Notes: a model not told the origin generated them from the sequence alone. DNA of 64,000 nt from Lachnospiraceae bacterium (GCA_900759665.1 CAAEWE010000081.1:124001-188000); one strand, 5' to 3'; positions 24,620 through 33,917 are shown, counted from the first letter of the stretch. Made by a program: numbers and translations.

Positions 24620-26539
24620 GTGGGAATATTTGGAAGACGCATTGATATCAAAAATGCGACAAAGACGACCTACAGCGATGAAGACCTGAGAAAACTGGAT
24701 CTGAATTACCGCAATGAGTTTCAGATGGACCGGGAAAAGCGGATATATACTCCGTTTCGAAAGGAAATGCCGAGAGCATGGCAGAGTCAGGTGCGTGATA
24801 TGGCATTTGAAAAGATCCTGGATGACCGCATTTTCAGTTTTCGCCATATGCTGGTGATTCCAAATCCATACGGTGCTTCGGTACAGACAGCGATGTTGCT
24901 TTTTAATACTCCGAAGGAATACCGGGTCAGATACCGTATTTTGGGAAAGTTGGAAGGAACAGATTTTGTGGGAGAGACCCGCATGACCACCAGACACCGT
25001 GTTCCTGTTATAGGACTTTATAAGGGGTATACCAACAAACTGATCCTGGAATTGATCGATGCGGAGGGGGAGGTTTATCAGAGACGGGATTTAAAGATCT
25101 ACACCAGGGATATTCCGTTAGGACAACAGAATATTGTCACGAAAGTGGAACATTCGCAGACTTCCTGTTTCCCGTTTGTTCTGGTCAATGGTTTCCGGTT
25201 TAAACCGGTGGTGTTTGACCAGAATGGCGAGGTCCGGTATTCGCTGCAGATCAGGACGGACCGGACGGGAATGATTCCTCTGGAAAATGGCAGATTTCTT
25301 TATGTGGATGCGACGGTGAACCGTGTCGCTTCCAATGGAGGAAAAGTGGCCTGCCAGTATCACGAGATGGATTATATGGGCAGAGTGTATCAGACCTATC
25401 TGCTGGATTACCCGGTGGGGCGTTATGCGGCACAAAATGGGGACTCCCTGTTTTTACTGACTTCATCTGCAGAGGGATATACAGACGATTGTATCGTAGA
25501 GCTGGATCGCTGCACCGGTCAGATTCGTAGAAAGTGTTTGCTCGAGGATCTGATCGGAGATAAATACAAGAAAAAAGGTGACTGGATCGTTGCCAGTGGC
25601 ATGCAGTATGTACAAGGCCAGCTGATATTGACCATGAGACGGTATCATACCGTGGTTTCGATTGACTGGGAGAAACAGTCCGTGAACTGGGTGTTAGCTC
25701 CGGATCCGATCTGGCGGGACACAGCACTTGCCGGTAAATTGCTAAGATCCGTTGATCAGAACATAGTAGACGGCTACATGCCGGAGAGTCCGGAAATTCA
25801 GATGCAGGAGGACGGTCATATTCTGATCCGTCTGTACTGTATTCAAAATAAAGGAAGTGTGCCGGTAGAGGGTGCGGTGTCCGATGATGATTCACGGATT
25901 GATTTTTATGAACTGTATCCAAAGGAACAGACATTTCATAAGCTCAGAAGTGTGGCAGTGGTAAAATCCCAGAGAGATGCCGGATGCGTTTACCGGGAGC
26001 AGGAGGATCGGATATTGTCATTATCCGGTATGCTTCTGAGGCGTACAGAGAATCTGAGGGCATGCATTGAGGAGCTGGACGGGCAGACGGGTCAGATGAT
26101 CAATCGTCTGCGTTTATGTAAGAGATACCGGAGTGCATGGGTGTTTGCACCGGATATTGAAGCATATTCGGTTCCGTTACAGCATGATCTTGATGCGGTC
26201 AAGGGAAGTCTGGAGCCGCCGGAGAAATTTACCGGAAGTCTTCCGGAGCCGGTTCCGGAAAAGCTCAAAAAGAAAGTATTTGGCAATATCCGTGTGAGTG
26301 ACACGTTGTTCCTGTTTGCTTTTTTTGCAGGAAGTGTGCAAAACGTATACCTCATTGGAGAAACACATTCCTACGTGCAGAGGTTTTCTAAACTTGCACC
26401 TCAAAAACGCAGGAGCAGCTTTTGTATGACATTGGATCAGTTAGAGCTTGATGAATATCAGGTTTATGTAGAAGTTGATGATCAGATCTACCATCTGAAA
26501 AATGAGATCAGAGTGGAGAGATCCCAAAAAGAAAAATAA
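24620..26539 (+). CDS. Arylsulfotransferase-like beta-propeller protein, catalytic histidines apparently lost
   Basis: A 639-residue cytosolic protein with no signal peptide. Residues ~75-165 match the N-terminal beta domain of arylsulfate sulfotransferases (ASST: 'YRVRYRILGK...HRVPVIGLYKGYTNKLILELID'), and residues ~180-560 read as beta-propeller blades ('CIVELDRCTGQIRRKC', 'VVSIDWEKQSVNWVLAP'). From memory of the family, the catalytic positions normally read HHD, DWxHxNS and QHAP; here the corresponding places read GRYAAQ, 'DWIVASGMQY' and 'ESPEIQMQEDGHILI', while the Arg of the 'SRHQ' motif is kept as MRRYHT. It is followed by cysD, cysNC, cysQ. It may be a non-catalytic or altered sulfotransferase-fold protein. 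Confidence 0.6.
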   Translation: MGIFGRRIDIKNATKTTYSDEDLRKLDLNYRNEFQMDREKRIYTPFRKEMPRAWQSQVRDMAFEKILDDRIFSFRHMLVIPNPYGASVQTAMLLFNTPKEYRVRYRILGKLEGTDFVGETRMTTRHRVPVIGLYKGYTNKLILELIDAEGEVYQRRDLKIYTRDIPLGQQNIVTKVEHSQTSCFPFVLVNGFRFKPVVFDQNGEVRYSLQIRTDRTGMIPLENGRFLYVDATVNRVASNGGKVACQYHEMDYMGRVYQTYLLDYPVGRYAAQNGDSLFLLTSSAEGYTDDCIVELDRCTGQIRRKCLLEDLIGDKYKKKGDWIVASGMQYVQGQLILTMRRYHTVVSIDWEKQSVNWVLAPDPIWRDTALAGKLLRSVDQNIVDGYMPESPEIQMQEDGHILIRLYCIQNKGSVPVEGAVSDDDSRIDFYELYPKEQTFHKLRSVAVVKSQRDAGCVYREQEDRILSLSGMLLRRTENLRACIEELDGQTGQMINRLRLCKRYRSAWVFAPDIEAYSVPLQHDLDAVKGSLEPPEKFTGSLPEPVPEKLKKKVFGNIRVSDTLFLFAFFAGSVQNVYLIGETHSYVQRFSKLAPQKRRSSFCMTLDQLELDEYQVYVEVDDQIYHLKNEIRVERSQKEK

Positions 26540-26552
26540 ATGGAGGAAAACA

Positions 26553-27452
26553 ATGAATCAATTATCACATTTGGAGGAGCTGGAGGCTGAGGCGATTTAC
26601 ATTATGCGTGAAGTTGTAGCTGAGTGTGAAAAGCCGGTTATGTTGTATTCGATCGGAAAGGATAGTTCCGTAATGCTTCATCTTGCATTGAAAGCATTTT
26701 ACCCGGAGAAGCCGCCTTTCCCATTTCTTCATGTGGATACCACATGGAAATTCCATGAAATGATCGAATTCCGTGATAAAATGGCAAAGAAGTATGACTT
26801 GGACATGATTGTTTATACCAATCAGGAGGGTGTAAAGCAGGGAATCAATCCGTTTGATCATGGTTCTGCATATACGGATATCATGAAGACCCAGGCATTG
26901 AAGCAGGCACTGGATAAATACGAGTTTACAGCTGCATTTGGCGGCGGACGTCGTGACGAGGAGAAGTCCCGTGCAAAGGAGCGCATCTTCTCTTTCCGTA
27001 ATTCAGCACATGCATGGGATCCTAAAAACCAGCGTCCGGAAATGTGGAAGTTATACAACACAAAGCTGTTTAAGGGCGAAGAGGTACGTGTATTCCCTCT
27101 TTCTAACTGGACAGAGAAGGATATCTGGCAGTATATCCGTCAGGAAAATATCGAGATTCCATCCCTTTATTTTGCAAAAGAGCGTCCGGTGGTTTACCGC
27201 GACGGCAATATCATTATGGTGGATGATGACAGAATGCGTCTGAAACCGGGTGAGAAAGTGGAGATGAAAAAGGTTCGTTTCCGTACCTTAGGATGTTATC
27301 CACTGACCGGTGGCGTAGAGTCTGATGCAGAGACACTGGATGAGATCATTGAGGAGACATTGAGTGCAGTATCTTCCGAGAGAACCAGCCGTGTCATTGA
27401 TAACGAGGCGGCAGGCAGCATGGAAAGAAGAAAGAGAGAGGGGTATTTCTAA
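26553..27452 (+). CDS. cysD: Sulfate adenylyltransferase subunit 2
   Basis: Small subunit of ATP sulfurylase, making APS from sulfate and ATP. The PP-loop 'LYSIGKDSSVMLHLALKAF' is near residue 32, with 'HVDTTWKFHEMIEFRD', 'FGGGRRDEEKSRAKERIFSF' and the C-terminal 'RFRTLGCYPLTGGVES' and 'ERTSRVIDNE'. At 299 residues it matches CysD. GGAGG is seven bases before the ATG at 26553. The next gene starts one base after the stop, which fits an obligate heterodimer. Confidence 0.97.
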   Translation: MNQLSHLEELEAEAIYIMREVVAECEKPVMLYSIGKDSSVMLHLALKAFYPEKPPFPFLHVDTTWKFHEMIEFRDKMAKKYDLDMIVYTNQEGVKQGINPFDHGSAYTDIMKTQALKQALDKYEFTAAFGGGRRDEEKSRAKERIFSFRNSAHAWDPKNQRPEMWKLYNTKLFKGEEVRVFPLSNWTEKDIWQYIRQENIEIPSLYFAKERPVVYRDGNIIMVDDDRMRLKPGEKVEMKKVRFRTLGCYPLTGGVESDAETLDEIIEETLSAVSSERTSRVIDNEAAGSMERRKREGYF

Positions 27453-27453
27453 G

Positions 27454-29283
27454 ATGCAGAGTTTATTGAAATTTATTACTTGCGGTAGTGTAGATGATGG
27501 AAAGTCCACACTGATCGGACATATGCTTTATGATGCCAAGCTGATCTTTGCAGATCAGGAGAAGGCACTGGAGCTTGACAGTAAAGTGGGAAGTACCGGC
27601 GGAGCCATCGATTATTCTTTGCTGTTGGATGGTCTTATGGCAGAGCGCGAGCAGGGAATTACGATTGATGTGGCATATCGTTACTTTACCACAGAAAAGA
27701 GAAGCTTTATCGTGGCAGATACTCCGGGTCATGAGGAGTATACCCGTAATATGGCCGTTGGAGCTTCCTTTGCAGATCTGGCTGTTATCCTTGTGGATGC
27801 ATCCAAGGGCGTGCTGGTCCAGACAAGACGTCACACCCGTATCTGTGCATTAATGGGTATTAAATACGTAGTATATGCAGTTAACAAAATGGATCTTATC
27901 GATTATGATGAGAACGAGTTTAAAAATATTGTCAAGCAGATCAAGATCATGACAGGAGAGTATGATTTTGAAACCATGCACATTATCCCGGTATCTGCAA
28001 CCGTTGGTGACAATATTACCACAGAGTCCACAAAGACACCTTGGTATAAGGGCGGTACTCTTCAGAATTATCTGGAGACGATCGACGTGACAGACCATTC
28101 TGATGAGACGGGATTTGTTATGCCGGTACAGCGTGTCAGCCGTCCGGATCGTACTTTCCGTGGTTTCCAGGGAGAGGTTGAGGTCGGAGAGATCCATGTC
28201 GGAGATGAGATCACTTCCCTGCCAAGTGGCGAGACTGCTAAGGTAAAGAGTATTCTCAATACCAACAAGGAGGTTGACAATGCTTCCAAGGGACAGGCTG
28301 TGACGATCCAGCTTGATACAGAGATTGACGTTTCCAGAGGGTGTATGCTTTGCAAGGATGTAAAACTTCATACCAACAAGATGTTTACATCAACACTTCT
28401 GTGGATGGATGATAACAAGCTGGTAGCAGGAAAGAACTATTTCCTGAAGCTTGGCACCAAGATGGTTCCGGCTGTTGTTATGAATATCAAGTATAAGGTG
28501 GATGTGAATGAGGGTACTCATGTACAGACAGACAAGCTTTACAAGAATGAGATCGCATGCTGTGATATTGCATGCTCTGATACGATCGTTTTTGATGAGT
28601 TCAAGCATCATAAGGAGCTCGGTGGTTTCGTATTGATCGACCGCATCACCAATATGACTTCTGCCTGTGGTGTCGTAGAGCATCCGCTTCGCCGTGACGA
28701 TAACCTGACATGGCACAATATGGATGTTACAAGAGAGCTTCGTGCACAGCAGAAGGGACAGGAGCCTAAGACAATCTGGATGACAGGTCTGTCAGGAGCC
28801 GGTAAGTCCACACTGATCAATGAAGTAGAAAAGAGACTTTTTGCAGAGGGCAAGCATACCATGCTTCTGGATGGAGATAATGTGCGTATGGGTCTGAATA
28901 AGAACCTTGGTTTCAAGGAGCAGGATCGTATCGAGAATATCCGTCGTGTGGCCGAGGTTGCAAAGCTTATGAATGATGCCGGTCTGATCACGCTGACTTC
29001 CTTCATTTCTCCATTTGCAAGTGACCGCCGTAGTGCAAGAGATATCATTGGTAATGACAATTTCATCGAGATCTATATCAGTACCCCTCTGGAGGAGTGC
29101 GAGAGAAGAGATGTCAAGGGTCTTTACAAGAGAGCCCGCAGTGGTGAGATTCCAAACTTCTCTGGTATATCCAGCCCTTATGAGGCACCGGAGAATCCGG
29201 AAATTACGATTGATACCACAGGTATGACTGTAGAAGAGTCTGTGGATTATCTGATGGAAGAATTAAAGAAATATATTAATTGA
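27454..29283 (+). CDS. cysNC: Bifunctional sulfate adenylyltransferase subunit 1 / APS kinase
   Basis: A fusion protein of 609 residues. The N-terminal ~430 residues are a CysN GTPase: P-loop 'CGSVDDGKSTLIGH', switch II 'DTPGHEEYTRNM', and NKMD for guanine. From about residue 442 there is an APS kinase domain with its own P-loop 'TGLSGAGKSTLINEVEK', 'LLDGDNVRMGLNKNLGF' and 'RDVKGLYKRARSGEI'. Together with CysD it converts sulfate through APS to PAPS. GTP hydrolysis drives the first step. No CysH reductase is present in the window, so the end use of PAPS is open. Confidence 0.97.
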   Translation: MQSLLKFITCGSVDDGKSTLIGHMLYDAKLIFADQEKALELDSKVGSTGGAIDYSLLLDGLMAEREQGITIDVAYRYFTTEKRSFIVADTPGHEEYTRNMAVGASFADLAVILVDASKGVLVQTRRHTRICALMGIKYVVYAVNKMDLIDYDENEFKNIVKQIKIMTGEYDFETMHIIPVSATVGDNITTESTKTPWYKGGTLQNYLETIDVTDHSDETGFVMPVQRVSRPDRTFRGFQGEVEVGEIHVGDEITSLPSGETAKVKSILNTNKEVDNASKGQAVTIQLDTEIDVSRGCMLCKDVKLHTNKMFTSTLLWMDDNKLVAGKNYFLKLGTKMVPAVVMNIKYKVDVNEGTHVQTDKLYKNEIACCDIACSDTIVFDEFKHHKELGGFVLIDRITNMTSACGVVEHPLRRDDNLTWHNMDVTRELRAQQKGQEPKTIWMTGLSGAGKSTLINEVEKRLFAEGKHTMLLDGDNVRMGLNKNLGFKEQDRIENIRRVAEVAKLMNDAGLITLTSFISPFASDRRSARDIIGNDNFIEIYISTPLEECERRDVKGLYKRARSGEIPNFSGISSPYEAPENPEITIDTTGMTVEESVDYLMEELKKYIN

Positions 29284-29343
29284 AAAAATAGGTTGCAATA
29301 TTCATAGTAATGTAGTATGATTAGTATGAAATCAATAAATAGA

Positions 29344-29376
29344 GGGTTTGGCTATTTGTATAGCCAAACCCCTTTG
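29344..29376 (+). terminator. Terminator after cysNC
   Basis: Perfect 12-bp stem (29344-29355 with 29360-29371), loop TTGT, followed by TTTG. It separates cysD-cysNC from cysQ. Confidence 0.8.
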
Positions 29377-29498
29377 TAGTTAAAGATGTATATGATAAAT
29401 AATATAATTCATAATGAATCATATGAAAAATCGTATAAACACGAAATAAATGAGAATTTTCCTGTGACGTATTGGTTGCAGAAGAATGGAGGATTTTT

Positions 29499-30290
29499 AT
29501 GAACCTGGAAAAAGAACTCGCAGTAGCAAAAGAGGCAGCAGTGAAGGCCGGATATGCGATCATGGATGTTTACGAAAATGCAGAGGACATGCAGATCAGC
29601 TATAAGGATGGAGATATGCCGCTGACGGCAGCAGATAAGGCTTCCAACCGCATTATTGTAGATGCACTGAAGGAGGCGTTTCCGGCATATGCGATCCTGT
29701 CCGAGGAGGAAAAGGATGATCTTTCCCGTCTGGATAATGATTATTGTTTTGTGGTGGATCCGTTGGATGGAACGAAGGAGTTTATTAAAAGGAACGGTCA
29801 GTTTACCGTAAATATTGCGTTATCCTATCAGCATAGATCAGTAATGGGTGTCATCTATGTGCCGGTGACCGGAGAGCTTTATTATGCAGCACAGGGACAG
29901 GGGGCTTATGTGGATACAGAGAACGAGAAGGGAAAGAGGCTTCAGGTTTCCGGCTGCACAGATATTCACGAGCTTCGTATGGTGATGAGCAGCTCCCATG
30001 GCTGCGAGCAGATGGACAAGCTGTTAGAAAAGTATCAGATCCACAATTTTGTCAAAATGGGAAGCTCCCTGAAGGGATGTGTTGTAGCGAAGGGCGAGGC
30101 TGAGGTATATTACCGGTTTAACCCGACCATGGAGTGGGATACCGCAGCGATGCAGTGTATCGTGGAGGAGGCCGGTGCGATCTTCCGGCAGATGGATGAT
30201 ACTCCGATGCTTTATAACCGGGAAGACAGCCTGAATGCAAAAGGATTTTATATTATTAACTCTATAGATAATAAATTGACATTGGATTAA
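29499..30290 (+). CDS. cysQ: 3'(2'),5'-bisphosphate nucleotidase
   Basis: Inositol monophosphatase-fold enzyme that removes PAP, the toxic by-product of PAPS use, giving AMP and phosphate. The metal-binding motifs are 'ILSEEEKDD' (first Glu), 'FVVDPLDGTKEFIKRNGQFTVN' and the C-terminal 'MEWDTAAMQCIVEEAGA'. The 'GTKEFIKR' form is typical for CysQ rather than inositol phosphatase. At 263 residues it is full length; GGAGG is seven bases before the ATG at 29499. Its place behind the PAPS genes indicates that PAPS is consumed in this cell by a PAP-releasing reaction. Confidence 0.93.
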   Translation: MNLEKELAVAKEAAVKAGYAIMDVYENAEDMQISYKDGDMPLTAADKASNRIIVDALKEAFPAYAILSEEEKDDLSRLDNDYCFVVDPLDGTKEFIKRNGQFTVNIALSYQHRSVMGVIYVPVTGELYYAAQGQGAYVDTENEKGKRLQVSGCTDIHELRMVMSSSHGCEQMDKLLEKYQIHNFVKMGSSLKGCVVAKGEAEVYYRFNPTMEWDTAAMQCIVEEAGAIFRQMDDTPMLYNREDSLNAKGFYIINSIDNKLTLD

Positions 30291-30314
30291 AAATAAAAAG
30301 GGAGGCATACAACC

Positions 30315-31793
30315 ATGAAAGAAAAAGAAAATAAAAAAAGTTTTAAGAGTGAGTTTGGTATGATGCTGGCCCTTTTAAAGATCGGTTTTATCGGTTTTGG
30401 CGGTGGAAGTGCCCTGATTCCGGTCATTGAGAAGGAAGTGGTCGAGGAACGTGGTCTTGTTACCGAGGAGGAGTTCAATAAGGATGTTCTGGTGGCAAGT
30501 ATCACACCGGGGGCTCTTCCGATGGAGATATCTACAGGCCTCGGAAAACGGGCATATGGTGTGGGTGGCATGATCGCCTCCGCACTGATGCTGGCGTTCC
30601 CGGGAGCTTTGATCACGGTGGCAATGCTTGTGGCAATGTCGCGTCTTCATTCGGGAATTTTGACGCAGATTGAGATCTTATCCATTGGTATTTCTGCTTT
30701 TATCGCATGCCTTCTGACAGAATATTCCAGAAAGACGCTGGAAGAGGCGAGAACGGAGAGCAAAGGACGATGGAAAAGGGCAGTCGTGATCCTGGCAGGT
30801 GTTTTTCTGCTGACCTGCGGCAAGGCGGTCTATGGTATACTGGGGCTTGAAGGAACACCGTTAGTCCACTTGTCCACATTGCAGGTACTTGGTGTGTCCA
30901 TGTTTGGTATTTTGTATACCCATTGCAAATTTACGCCAAAGAATTTAGTGGTATCCGGTGGATTGATTCTGGGATATATTGTATGCTTAAGTTTTGATTT
31001 TCCCTACGAGCAGTACATCTGCAATGGCCTAAAGGCTGCCATGATCATTCTGGCAGTCTGGGGACTGGTACGAAGTATTCTGGAGGACGGGCAGAAGAAA
31101 AAGGTATCTCCGAAGAAAATGCTTCAGGAAGAGGCTGCGTGGATCCTGTTTTTTGTCGTGCTCTCTGTTCCGGCAATCCTTTATGGCGGCAACGTTCCGG
31201 AATTTCTGGGACAGGGATTTCTTTCTTCCATATTGTCTTTTGGAGGAGGAGATGCGTATCTGTCTGTAGCAGACGGTATGTTTGTCAACTCCGGGATCAT
31301 CGAGAAGGCGGATTTCTATGGTCATCTGGTTCCGTTGGTAAATCTTCTTCCGGGTTCCATTCTCTGCAAAACGTTGTCCGGAATCGGTTATCTGCTGGGA
31401 TTTGAGATGAGCAGCGGCAATATTCTGACAGGCTGTCTGGTGGCTCTGGCAGGCTTTGTATGTAGTGTGATGGCATCCGGAGGTGTTTTCTGTCTGGTGG
31501 CATATATTTATGAATGCTTTGAGTCTCTTCGGGTATTTCGCCTGTTGAGCCGGTGGATCCGTCCGATCATCGCAGGTACGCTTCTTACGGTTATGCTTTC
31601 ATTGTTTGCACAGAATATCAGCACGGGGACAAAGCTTGGCCTCCAGGTTTTTGTTTCTCTGGGAATCACAGCCGTGATCTATGGAATGAATCTTTTGCTG
31701 CTTTATGTACTGAAAAAGAAAAATGGACTGCTGATCCTCTGTTCCATTGCCGTAACTTTAATCCTTGGAAATGTCGCATTAATGCTGGTTTGA
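30315..31793 (+). CDS. ChrA family (chromate/sulfate-type) membrane transporter, two-domain
   Basis: A 492-residue integral membrane protein with about ten to twelve hydrophobic segments. It has two related halves: 'IGFIGFGGGSALIPVIEKEVV...ITPGALPMEISTGLGKRAYG' near residues 20-90, and 'FLSSILSFGGGDAYLSVADG...LVNLLPGSILCKTLSGIGYL' near 305-370. This is the duplicated CHR domain of ChrA proteins, which in known cases export chromate and may handle sulfate. Its place 24 bases after cysQ suggests a role in sulfate or another oxyanion rather than only chromate resistance; that is inference. Confidence 0.85.
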   Translation: MKEKENKKSFKSEFGMMLALLKIGFIGFGGGSALIPVIEKEVVEERGLVTEEEFNKDVLVASITPGALPMEISTGLGKRAYGVGGMIASALMLAFPGALITVAMLVAMSRLHSGILTQIEILSIGISAFIACLLTEYSRKTLEEARTESKGRWKRAVVILAGVFLLTCGKAVYGILGLEGTPLVHLSTLQVLGVSMFGILYTHCKFTPKNLVVSGGLILGYIVCLSFDFPYEQYICNGLKAAMIILAVWGLVRSILEDGQKKKVSPKKMLQEEAAWILFFVVLSVPAILYGGNVPEFLGQGFLSSILSFGGGDAYLSVADGMFVNSGIIEKADFYGHLVPLVNLLPGSILCKTLSGIGYLLGFEMSSGNILTGCLVALAGFVCSVMASGGVFCLVAYIYECFESLRVFRLLSRWIRPIIAGTLLTVMLSLFAQNISTGTKLGLQVFVSLGITAVIYGMNLLLLYVLKKKNGLLILCSIAVTLILGNVALMLV

Positions 31794-31846
31794 TCGGATT
31801 TTATGAAAGTTAAACTACAAAAAAATAAAAAAAATGAAAAAAGGGC

Positions 31847-31875
31847 TTGCATTTTTGGAAAAGCTAATATATAAT
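31847..31875 (+). promoter_or_regulatory. Sigma-A promoter for tRNA-Arg
   Basis: TTGCAT at 31847-31852, 17 bases, TATAAT at 31870-31875, 44 bases upstream of the mature tRNA 5' end. Confidence 0.8.
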
Positions 31876-31918
31876 ATCTCAAGTACGGAACAGAGATGTG
31901 AAGTACAAGAGATAATTT

Positions 31919-31992
<74 letters not shown>

Positions 31993-31997
31993 CTATG

Positions 31998-32034
31998 AAT
32001 CCTTGCAGCGGGTATCCGCAGCAAGGATTTTTTC
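31998..32034 (+). terminator. Terminator after tRNA-Arg
   Basis: Fourteen-position stem with a single A-A mismatch (31998-32011 with 32016-32029), loop GTAT, then TTTTTC. Confidence 0.85.
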
Positions 32035-32063
32035 GATATATAGGAAATGGAAGGAATGAAAAT

Positions 32064-32981
32064 ATGATTCAGTTAGCAGATTTACAAAGGATAGCGGGAG
32101 AACAGGCGGTACGTCTGCAGGAGCCGATGTCGGCACATACGACATTTCGTATTGGCGGACCGGCAGATTATTTTGTAGAGGCAGGAAATGAGTCTGTGTT
32201 AAAGGAGCTGCTTCTTCTTTGTAAGGAGACGGAAACGCCATTTTTTATTCTGGGCAATGGAAGCAATCTTCTGGTGTCGGATGAGGGATACCGGGGTGTG
32301 ATGATCTCTCTGAGGGGATTTGATGAGATTTCCTTTCGGGAAGGGGAAGGTACAGAGGCCGGTAAAATGATCATGACCGCAGGAAGCGGAGTTCTTTTAT
32401 CGAAGGCAGCCATGCAGGCAGCCGAGCGGGGGCTGACAGGCTTTGAATTTGCCGGAGGCATTCCTGGTACGCTGGGAGGGGCAGTTACTATGAATGCTGG
32501 GGCTTATGGCGGAGAGATCAGGGATGTGATCCTTTCTGCACGGGTGATGACAAAGGCGGGAGACGTCAGAGAGCTTTCCACAGAGGAGCTTGCACTGTCA
32601 TACCGGCACAGCATCATTCAGGAAAAGGATCTGATCGTTTTGTCGGCAGACTTTGCGTTTGATCATGGGGACGAGGAGCAGATCAAGGAGCAGATGCGTC
32701 AGTTAAATGCCCGGAGAAGGGAAAAACAGCCCCTGGAATATGGCAGTGCGGGAAGTACTTTTAAGAGACCGGAGGGATATTTCGCCGGAAAGCTGATCCA
32801 GGATGCAGGGCTGAAGGGATACCGGTCAGGTGATGTAATGGTATCGGAGAAGCACGGCGGTTTTGTGGTAAATGTAGGGAAAGGGACATGCCGGGATGCC
32901 ATGCGTGTGATCGAGCATGTTCAGAGAACCGTTTATGAGCAGTTTGGAGTAGAGCTTGAGCTGGAAGTAAAACGGGTCTGA
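32064..32981 (+). CDS. murB: UDP-N-acetylenolpyruvoylglucosamine reductase
   Basis: FAD enzyme of peptidoglycan precursor synthesis that reduces the enolpyruvyl group to make UDP-MurNAc. FAD-binding motifs 'THTTFRIGGPADYFVE' (here AHTTFRIGGPADYFVE), 'LGNGSNLLVSDEGYRG' and 'AGGIPGTLGGAVTMNAGAYG' are visible; the C-terminal catalytic block 'YGSAGSTFKRPEGYFAGKLI' marks the short type II MurB. At 305 residues it is full length. The ATG at 32064 follows GGAAGG by nine bases; the longer frame reads into the tRNA terminator. Confidence 0.96.
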   Translation: MIQLADLQRIAGEQAVRLQEPMSAHTTFRIGGPADYFVEAGNESVLKELLLLCKETETPFFILGNGSNLLVSDEGYRGVMISLRGFDEISFREGEGTEAGKMIMTAGSGVLLSKAAMQAAERGLTGFEFAGGIPGTLGGAVTMNAGAYGGEIRDVILSARVMTKAGDVRELSTEELALSYRHSIIQEKDLIVLSADFAFDHGDEEQIKEQMRQLNARRREKQPLEYGSAGSTFKRPEGYFAGKLIQDAGLKGYRSGDVMVSEKHGGFVVNVGKGTCRDAMRVIEHVQRTVYEQFGVELELEVKRV

Positions 32982-33047
32982 GAGATTTTACGGAGAATGC
33001 CATCGTGGTATGAAAAACTATCTTAGATAACAGGAATGAGGATTCGT

Positions 33048-33917
33048 ATGCGATTTGTAATTGTAACAGGAATGTCCGGGGCAGGCAGGAATTCCGTCAT
33101 GAAAATGCTGGAGGATATGGGATACTTTTGTGTGGATAATCTGCCGGTACCCCTGATTCCGAGAATGTCCAAAATGATGCTGGAGGAAAACAGTCTGGAA
33201 AAGGTGGCCGTTGGAATTGATATTCGTAACCAGCAGGGGCTTCTGGAGCTGGATGATATTCTGGATGAAATGCTGGCAGCAGGGGTGCGGTATGAGATTC
33301 TGTTTCTGGAGGCGGACAGTTCGGTGCTTATCAAGAGATATAAAGAGACGAGACGAAATCATCCTCTTGCCCTGCAGGGAAGAGTCGACAAAGCCATTGA
33401 GGCAGAGCGGGAGGAGCTTGCCTTTATCAAAAAGCGGGCGGATTATATTCTCGATACCAGCCATATGCTTGTGCGGGATCTGAAGCAGGAGATTGATAAG
33501 ATCTTTCTGGGCAAGGAGGAATACGAGAACTTTTTTGTGACGATCCTTTCCTTTGGTTTTAAATATGGCATCCCGGAGGATTCGGATCTTGTCTTTGATG
33601 TGCGGTTTCTGCCAAATCCATATTATATTCCGGATCTGAAGCCGCAGACCGGCAACGACAGGGCGGTTTATGATTATGTCATGTCCTCTCCGCAGGCCGT
33701 TACCTTTGAGAAGAAGCTGTTTGAGATGGTGGAGTTTCTGATCCCCAATTATATCCTGGAGGGAAAGAACCAGCTGGTGATCAGTATTGGATGTACCGGA
33801 GGAAAGCACCGGTCCGTTACCCTTGTCAATGCATTGGCAAAGCATATGAAACAGCTTCCCTACAGCATTAAGGTGGAACACCGGGATATTGAGAAGGACC
33901 GGAAGCAGGGAAAATAG
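33048..33917 (+). CDS. rapZ: RapZ-family nucleotide-binding protein with altered Walker A
   Basis: Homologue of RapZ/YvcJ: 'FVIVTGMSGAG' and 'DNLPVPLIPRM' at the N-terminus, 'SFGFKYGIPEDSDLVFDVRFLPNPY' in the middle (quoted in part), and the C-terminal 'ISIGCTGGKHRSVTLVNALA' domain that binds RNA and GlcN6P in E. coli. The P-loop is odd: after GMSGAG come Arg-Asn instead of Lys-Ser/Thr (AGG AAT, 33085-33090), so the lysine that contacts the phosphates is missing. ATG 33048 is chosen because GAGG sits six bases upstream; ATG 33036 has no room for an SD. It starts a rapZ-whiA-HPr set like that of Bacillus, but yvcK is missing between rapZ and whiA. Confidence 0.93.
   Translation: MRFVIVTGMSGAGRNSVMKMLEDMGYFCVDNLPVPLIPRMSKMMLEENSLEKVAVGIDIRNQQGLLELDDILDEMLAAGVRYEILFLEADSSVLIKRYKETRRNHPLALQGRVDKAIEAEREELAFIKKRADYILDTSHMLVRDLKQEIDKIFLGKEEYENFFVTILSFGFKYGIPEDSDLVFDVRFLPNPYYIPDLKPQTGNDRAVYDYVMSSPQAVTFEKKLFEMVEFLIPNYILEGKNQLVISIGCTGGKHRSVTLVNALAKHMKQLPYSIKVEHRDIEKDRKQGK

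Noticed and set aside
33130..33138. DnaA box TGTGGATAA within rapZ
   Set aside because: A single box inside a conserved coding motif, expected by chance.
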